From contig OX638131.1 in assembly GCA_951804985.1 (NCBI GenBank), positions 39,498,044 through 39,562,043 of the forward strand: a stretch of DNA of 64,000 nucleotides, read 5' to 3'. The notes beneath the pieces were generated by a model. It was given only the letters and a program-made list of their open reading frames with translations. It searched no databases and had not been told where the DNA came from. Source of the stretch: Dryomyza anilis. Its lineage: Eukaryota > Arthropoda > Insecta > Diptera > Dryomyzidae. This document shows, in pieces, positions 59,168-64,000 of the stretch. Position numbers and translations under genes: made by a program. The first letter of the stretch is position 1. The number at the start of each line of letters is the position of its first letter.

Positions 59168-59446
59168 CACTCAAAAAAAAAGATACCATGGAATAATAGT
59201 TTTTACTAGCGAAATTACTCAATAGGATAAACTATTAATTTAATTGGTAAATCCCATTAAATAATACAAAATACTATAAACATTTTTATTTTGGTTTTTT
59301 CAATCGGTACATCTCATTAAATACTACAATACAATATAAAAGTTTTTTTGAATTTGAATGAAAATATTTATTTTTTGTATACTATTAAATCAATAACTGT
59401 GCTATTGACAAATTTTAAAGGGATTTTATGACTATATTTTTCTGAA
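59168..59446 (-). mobile_element. Family (a)-like MITE, diverged
   Basis: CACTCAAAAAAAAAGATACC at the left and ATTTTTCTGAATA at the right, with TA outside. Shared interior blocks are TTTTTTGTATACTATTAAAT, CAATAACTGTGCTATTGAC and AATTTTAAAGGGATTT. About 60 bp longer than the others, with a local duplication of the CATTAAATACTACAA block. Confidence 0.65.
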
Positions 59447-59548
59447 TATACAATTTTGAATTTAAAATATGTTAAAAATAAAAAAAAAATATATATAAAA
59501 AATTAAATTTCCAAAAATATTACAAAAACGTTTGTCAATTTAACTAAC

Positions 59549-60070
59549 CTTTTTTGTTGTATCTGATGCACTACAGCAAACGTTTCTGTCAATTGATTAA
59601 AGCGGCTGCACCTCGAACTGCAGAAACTTTTCGCTAGACTATTTAGCACTTTTGGTCAGGAGTAAAAGCTTTGGCGTTTTATGAGCACTTAACAAACTGT
59701 AGGCTGTTAAAATAACAAATGTAATTTGCTATTTTTACTGCTTTTTTTTGTATTTTGTAATATTTTCGTTTTGTTCGATTTCACAATCGCGACAAATGCA
59801 ACAAGAAAATTATGTTTTTTTTTTCTTCTTTTAGCCAACTTATTGACAACAACAATTGCAGCAACGCACTTGTTTCTTTTTGTTAACACTTTTTTGTTGT
59901 TTTTGTTGTTGTTGATATTTGTTTTTGGTTACCATATGAACCACGTTAAGAGCGACGTACAGAAGAATAACGAACGAACTAAACAGAAAAAAAATAAATC
60001 AGTAAAAACTTCTTGACTCGCTTCGCTTGATTTGGGTTTTTTTTTTAATATTTTTAGTTTTTGTTTGACT
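59549..60070 (-). other. Candidate first non-coding exon of a minus-strand gene
   Basis: Read on the minus strand, TCAGTCAGTC overlaps the proposed start (A at 60070). The following 520 bases are A-rich with CAACAACAAAAAC runs, as in fly untranslated leaders. The segment ends at AAAAAAG|GTTAGT (59549/59548), a good splice donor. It contains one short upstream frame (about 33 codons from the ATG near 59934) and no long frame. If real, the gene body lies leftwards, beyond the repeats or outside the window. Motif and composition evidence only. Confidence 0.35.
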
Positions 60071-60620
60071 GACTGACTATTGGGCTCGTCTCGCTTTTAG
60101 CCGCCGAGCAGTGTTTAACGTTCAAAATCTCGCCACTAACTAAACGTAGCAACGCGACGCAGCTCAACTCAAGTCGGCTCAATGGCTCGACGCGCGCCGA
60201 TGGCGGCGACGATGACGACGACGACGGCGATGACGCCTCGGCGCAACGTAGAAGAGCGACCGACGATTGAAACTAAATTTAATAACAACAACAAATACTA
60301 GGCAACCAACGACGACGACGACGTCGATGACAGCGTTGAATTAAACATGCTGCTGCAACAACAACAACAATAACGACAACGACAACGACAACAACAACAA
60401 CAACTGACAGTAGCAGCAACAGCCGCCGCAAGTTCAAGTCCCAATGTTAGTGCGCTGCCGACGCGCGCTGCGCCTCCATAAGCCAAGTTTATACGCGGCT
60501 TTGCACTTGGCTAAAATCGCTCTTTGCGGCCGCCGTCGCTAGCAACTCGAACATGTTCGACGGCAGTGCGTTGGCTCGATTAAAAGCCGGCTTTAATTTT
60601 TGTTTTAGTTTAATTGGCCA
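60071..60620 (-). promoter_or_regulatory. GC-rich promoter-like island
   Basis: The GC-richest stretch of the window, with many CpG (CGACGCGCGCCGATGGCGG, GCGGCCGCCGTCGC). TAAAAG at 60099-60094 on the minus strand lies about 29 bases upstream of the proposed start, in TATA position. A second TATAAA (near 60495, minus) and a TCAGTT (near 60411, minus) could mark another start. CGACGACGA and CAACAACAA simple runs fill 60200-60420; short open frames across them are Ala/Thr or Cys/Ser runs. Confidence 0.4.
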
Positions 60621-60751
60621 GATTGATGCGATGTTGCCAATGTTGCAGCAGTTATTGTTGCTGTTGTTTTTAAAAGAAGACGAACAACTTTGTTAAATAT
60701 TTTGATTTATTCTTTCTTAAAAGTATTCAACTTTTAAGTTTTCAATATATC

Positions 60752-60960
60752 TCACAGATCACAGAAATTTCATCAATATGATGAATAACCATTTATTGAT
60801 GAAGAATTCATAATTTAAATGAGTACATTCATACCAAAGATGAATTATATACATCTCAAGAATGAATGAAGAAATGTCGCACCGAATGAGGAAATTTAAT
60901 ATGTATTATAAATGAACATTCAGTGTTGAAAAATTCATCATTTTGATGTATAAATTGAAA
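60752..60960. repeat. Family (c)-related fragment
   Basis: CACAGATCACAGAAATTTCATCAATATGATGAAT-like start (positions 60752-60786), then several ATGAATT and AATGAAC motifs and a TTCATCATTTTGATG near the end. Diverged; only part of one terminus is recognisable. Confidence 0.5.
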
Positions 60961-61210
60961 ATACTATCTAAATGAAAATTTTGTAAAATAAATACATAAA
61001 ATAGTATTCTTTAAAAACTAGAAGTTGTTCTTTTAATAAAATTGTGGATTTAAGAATTTTGAGAGTATCACAAGAAGTAATTCGCACGGAAAACAGTAAG
61101 TACGAGATAAAAATTGTGTATTAAAAAATTGTTTATTAAACCACGATACATTCAAATAATAAAAAGATAAATAAAATAAAAGATTTCGAGAAAAACGGAG
61201 TTTTTTCACG
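60961..61210. other. AT-rich spacer before the retrotransposon
   Basis: Nothing recognised. The boundary with the retrotransposon remnant cannot be fixed exactly, because coding similarity begins only at about 61211. Confidence 0.4.
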
Positions 61211-61341
61211 GAGCAAAGAATAGATCGGGCAATACATACCTTTCAACCCTTTAAATCTCCGGGTGTAGATGGAATATTTCCAGCCCTACTTCAACAGTGA
61301 TCTAATGATCCACCTGATAAGAATAACATGAAGCAGTTTAG
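61211..61341 (+). pseudogene. RT N-terminal part, frame-shifted and stopped
   Basis: A frame from 61211 gives EQRIDRAIHTFQPF then KSPGVDGIFPALLQQ, the conserved SPG-x-DGI block found before the RT core. It hits TGA at about 61292-61294. The downstream RT continues in another frame, after a TAG at 61339-61341. The reading therefore breaks twice within 130 bases. Confidence 0.88.
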
Positions 61342-61724
61342 CACTTCGTTATATTTATACCAAGCAGTTGGAGGAGGGCCAAGGTGGTATTTATACCAAA
61401 GGTGGGGAAAAAGGATCCCACTCATCCAAAATCCTTCCGACCTATTAGCCTGACCTCTTTTGTCCTTAAAACAATAGAAAAGGTCATATATAACTACATC
61501 AGAGAAAATACTCTAAAAATCATTCCGCTACATGCCTGTCAACATGCGTACAGAGCAGGCAGGTCCACGGAAACTGCGCTGTATAAACTGACAAACATTA
61601 TACGGAAAACTTTAGAGGATAAAGAAACCGTTCTATGTGCATTCCTAGACATAGAAGGAGCCTTTGATAATACCTCTCATGAGGGTATAAGGAACTCACT
61701 ACAAATAAAAATAAAAAATAAAAA
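61342..61724 (+). pseudogene. RT finger and palm part with motif A
   Basis: The frame reads SSWRRAKVVFIPKVGKK, RPISLTSF, then QHAYRAGRSTETAL and FLDIEGAFDNTSHEGI. The last block holds the first catalytic aspartate (motif A, FLDIEGAFD). An A-rich stretch (61704-61724) then interrupts the protein, and the RT resumes two bases out of frame at about 61725. Confidence 0.93.
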
Positions 61725-62717
61725 GGAGTAAATCATACCATGGCAGAATGGATGAGAGAAATGCTTAATTGCAGAACCGCAGAAGTCAATGTGGGTCAGA
61801 CAAAAATACAAATTAGGACCACAAGAGGTTTACCACAAGGTGGAGTACTATCACCACTAATGTGGAGCCAAGTTGTAGATGAGCTCCTGTGGAAACTCAC
61901 GAACACAGGATTAGATTGTCAGGGGTACGCCGATGACATTGTAATTATATGCAGAGGAAAATTTGAAGATACTCTGTGCGACAGAATAAAATTGGGTCTG
62001 AGAATGACAAAGGAGTGGTGTGTCTCCGCAGGACTAAATATTAATACTGCAAAGACTACCATAATACTCTTTACCAGAAAGAGAAACCGAAATCTAAAAC
62101 CAATCAGATTAGAAGGAACTGAAAAAGATCGGAAAGAAGAGGTGAAATTTCTAGGATTAATTCTAGATAGGAAACTCTTATGGAAGAAACAGGAACAAGA
62201 AGTTATACGGAAAGCAACCCGTGCTATTATGATAAGTAGATCCATAGCTGGGAAAAATTGGGCATGTACACCCAAGATAATGCGATGGATGTACACGATT
62301 ATGATTTCACCTAGCATAATGTACGGAGTGGTAATATGGTCAAAGAGAATAGATCTCAGTACGACAAAGAAATCTTTAGAGAAAGTACAAAGACTGGCCT
62401 GTGTGTGTATAACAGGAGCCATGAGAACATGTCCCACTGCGGCACTGGAGGTACTCCTGGAACTAGAACCACTTTACCTATTCTTACAGGGGGTAGTAAA
62501 AGGAGCACTGTGTCGCATGGGAAACGAAGACAATGAAAGAGGTATGGGAGTCAGGGATGCTAGTCTTCTAGCCAAACATCTCTCAATCCCAACCTTGAAG
62601 GACCGCAGGATTAAAAGATTCAATTTCGTGAAGAAATTCACTACGAAACTCAGCAACAAAAACCGATTTAAGAAAATATCTGATACATATGACATTAAAA
62701 ATGATATGATCACATAG
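61725..62717 (+). pseudogene. RT palm (YADD) and thumb part
   Basis: From GVNHTMAEWMREML it continues to RGLPQGGVLSPLMW, a signature of non-LTR RTs, then GYADDIVII with the catalytic YADD at 61926-61937. The KFLGLILDRKLLWK thumb-type block and IMYGVVIW follow. It stops at TAG (62715-62717) directly before the RNase H domain in the same frame. The GLPQGG and YADD motifs are intact, so loss of function comes from frame and stop lesions rather than active-site change. The long antisense frame at 61919-62437 is a shadow. Confidence 0.95.
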
Positions 62718-63128
62718 TTTACAGATGGATCACTAACTGATGAAGGAACTGGAGCAGGAGTATTCGGGCCCCGAACCAAATACTTCGAATCCATGGGAAA
62801 AATGACCAGCATCTTTCAAGCGAAAATATACGATATTGACAGAAATATTCAGTTCAATCTCGACAGAAATTACCACAATAAGAACATAGCAGTCCTATCA
62901 GACAGCCAGGCCGCCATTATGGCATTAGAATCAAATAAGATTACCTCTGAACTAGTATGGGAATGCTTTGGTAAAATAAACAAACTAGGAATGACAAACA
63001 AAGTCACCATACTTTGGGTCCCTGGCCACAAGGGAATATAAGGTAATGAAGAAGCTGATCAGCTAGCCAGGAAAGGGGCCGCGACAAAGCTCGTAGGCCC
63101 AGAACCTTTCTGTGGGATTGGCGACAGT
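62718..63128 (+). pseudogene. RNase H domain, stopped and with a lost catalytic Glu
   Basis: In frame with the RT: FTDGSLTDEGTGAGVF (first Asp), FQAKIYDI, LSDSQAAIMALES (Asp) and WVPGHKGI, then GNEEADQLARKGA (His and Asp regions). The expected glutamate of the QAE motif reads lysine at 62823-62825. A TAA at 63039-63041 splits GHKGI from GNEEAD. About 20 further codons remain before the family (c) insertion. Confidence 0.92.
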
Positions 63129-63129
63129 A

Positions 63130-64000
63130 CACAGAAAAAAAAAATTCTTCAATATGATGAATTTATTCATAAATATTATGAATTTTTTCACCAACTACCA
63201 GTTTCATCATATTGATAAATGACATATTAATGAATGCATTCAATTTATATATGAACAAAATATTCAATACAATGAATTTGAATTGTCATATTGATGAATT
63301 TGTTCATAATATTTAAAAAAAAAAAAAAAAAATTTATAAAAAAAATCAAAAAAAAAGTGTTGTAAAAATTTTATTTAAAAAATAAGAGAAAAAAAATGTA
63401 TAAAAATTATCAGAAAAAAAAATTTTAGGGAAGAAAAGTATTTCCGAAAAAACAATTTTTTGTTCGAAAAAAAATTGTTCGAAAAAAAAAATTGGTTCGA
63501 AAAAAACATTTTTTCGAAAAAAAAATTGTTCGAAAAAAAAATTTTGTTCAAAAAAAAAATTAGTTCAAAAAAAAAAATTTATTCGAAAAAAAAATTGGTT
63601 CGAAAAAAAAAATGTTTCAAAAAAAAAATTGTTCGAAAAAAATATTTTTTTCAAAAATATATTTTTTATAAATATAACTTTTTATTAATAAAAAGTAGTA
63701 ATTATAATAAATATATTATAAAACATTTTACTAATTTATGCATGTCGAGCAAGCATTATATAAGAAATAACATACAAGAACTACGTGAGAACTTAGAAGT
63801 ACGGCAAAAAATGAACGAAAAAAAAATATTTTGGTAGACATTTGGTTTAATGAACAGCGTTCTTCAATATGATGAACATATATGTTGTATTTTATGTTTT
63901 GGTTCATTAATATGATGAAACGTATTCTTCATATACAGTTCATCATATTGAAGAACACTTTTTCGACAGTTACCAAGCGTTCTTCATATTTATGATAGCA
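63130..64000 (-). mobile_element. Family (c) element inserted in the retrotransposon, runs off window
   Basis: Starts CACAGAAAAAAAAAATTCTT directly after RNase H codons. A 200-bp array of GTTCGAAAAAAAAATTG-type units (63440-63650) forms the core, then CATGTCGAGCAAGCATTATA, ACAGCGTTCTTCAATATGAT and the CATATTTATGATAGC block seen at 45511. A 125-codon frame over the array reads as FEKK/SKKK repeats and is not a gene. The far end and any target duplication lie beyond 64000. Confidence 0.87.

Larger units (their letters stand above)
61211..63129 (+). mobile_element. Non-LTR retrotransposon remnant, RT plus RNase H, inactive
   Basis: Order: pre-RT/finger region (SPGVDGIFPALLQ), RT palm, thumb region, then RNase H. 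There is no endonuclease or first ORF upstream, so it is 5'-truncated; a family (c) element cuts it at 63130. An RNase H domain after RT places it in the I/R1/LOA-like branch rather than jockey proper, an inference from domain content. At least two frame changes and three in-frame stops inactivate it. It could not have made its own protein since these lesions arose. Confidence 0.95.

Noticed and set aside
60182..60486. Short frames of Ala/Thr (plus) and Cys/Ser (minus) in the GC-rich island
   Set aside because: Translations of CGACGA and CAACAA simple runs; better explained as promoter or leader sequence.
61919..62437. 172-codon antisense frame
   Set aside because: Exact antisense of the reverse-transcriptase domain, whose motifs are clear on the plus strand.
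62474..62812. 112-codon antisense frame over the RT/RNase H junction
   Set aside because: Shadow of the plus-strand retrotransposon coding sequence.
63460..63837. 125-codon frame rich in FEKK and SKKK repeats
   Set aside because: It reads through the GTTCGAAAAAAAA array of a family (c) element; the same array occurs in other copies without the frame.
1..64000. CRISPR array, operon, prophage or bacterial system
   Set aside because: No regularly spaced short repeats with unique spacers, no ribosome-binding-site-led gene runs; composition and elements are those of an insect nuclear genome.

Overview
This window looks like intergenic or intronic DNA from a fly with a large, repeat-rich genome. 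The DNA is very AT-rich, and I could find no complete protein-coding gene. The only unambiguous coding homology is a decayed non-LTR retrotransposon near the right end. Evidence for a higher dipteran: A-rich leader-like sequence with CAA/CAG runs, TCAGT initiator-like motifs, and a dispersed element whose ends read ATACCCTACACC/GGTGTAGGGTAT, a kind I associate with calyptrate flies such as blowflies and house flies. That placement is inference.

Most of the window is a mosaic of short non-autonomous elements, sorted here by their termini. (a) A 220-bp element, CACCCAGAAAA...CTGGGTG, flanked by TA. (b) A 370-bp foldback element, CAGAAAAAAATAATCGACG. (c) A 0.7-1.5 kb family, CACAGAAAAAA, full of CATCATATTGATGAA motifs and with an A/T-run core. 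(d) A 400-bp family, CCCAGTNTGCC, rich in GATATCG. (e) A 1.2-1.5 kb element, CACGGTGAAC, carrying internal 165-170-bp tandem repeats. (f) A foldback element, TAAAGGGTTTTTCA. (g) Further TIR elements: TCCCTAGTAGAAATTTT, ATATCGTCGTTGTAGAAC and TAGAGATGGGCA. There are also two tRNA-derived SINE families (two copies of one at 15.65 and 52.06 kb, one copy of another at 28.9 kb), a solo LTR, several tandem arrays, and a 1.3-kb T/G-rich low-complexity tract at 43.5-44.8 kb.

Layout. 0-5 kb: low-copy AT-rich DNA with scattered elements. 5.9-10 kb: nested elements. 11-14.7 kb: low-copy DNA and local arrays. 14.75-19.8 kb: a region of many GGGGTAAAGTGGGAAA motifs with a SINE, and a coding-looking 199-bp segment at 16.25 kb. 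20-25.6 kb: clusters of families (a) and (d). 28.07-30 kb: a three-level nest (SINE in solo LTR in family c). 33.5-34.4 kb: a 312-bp tandem array. 37.4-40.6 kb: families (e) and (c), the latter tandemly duplicated. 41-45.5 kb: family (b), a richer low-copy island, then the T/G tract. 46.7-60 kb: more elements separated by AT-rich DNA. 59.5-60.6 kb: a GC-rich island that best fits a minus-strand promoter and first non-coding exon. 61.2-63.1 kb: the dead retrotransposon, cut by a family (c) copy that runs off the window.

If the minus-strand exon and the plus-strand exon candidates (16.25 and 42.8 kb) are real, the window is mostly long first-intron sequence of one or two genes whose bodies lie outside. 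Nothing here behaves as an operon or a multi-gene system. The notable content is the layering of mobile elements and the similar ends of several unrelated-looking small elements.
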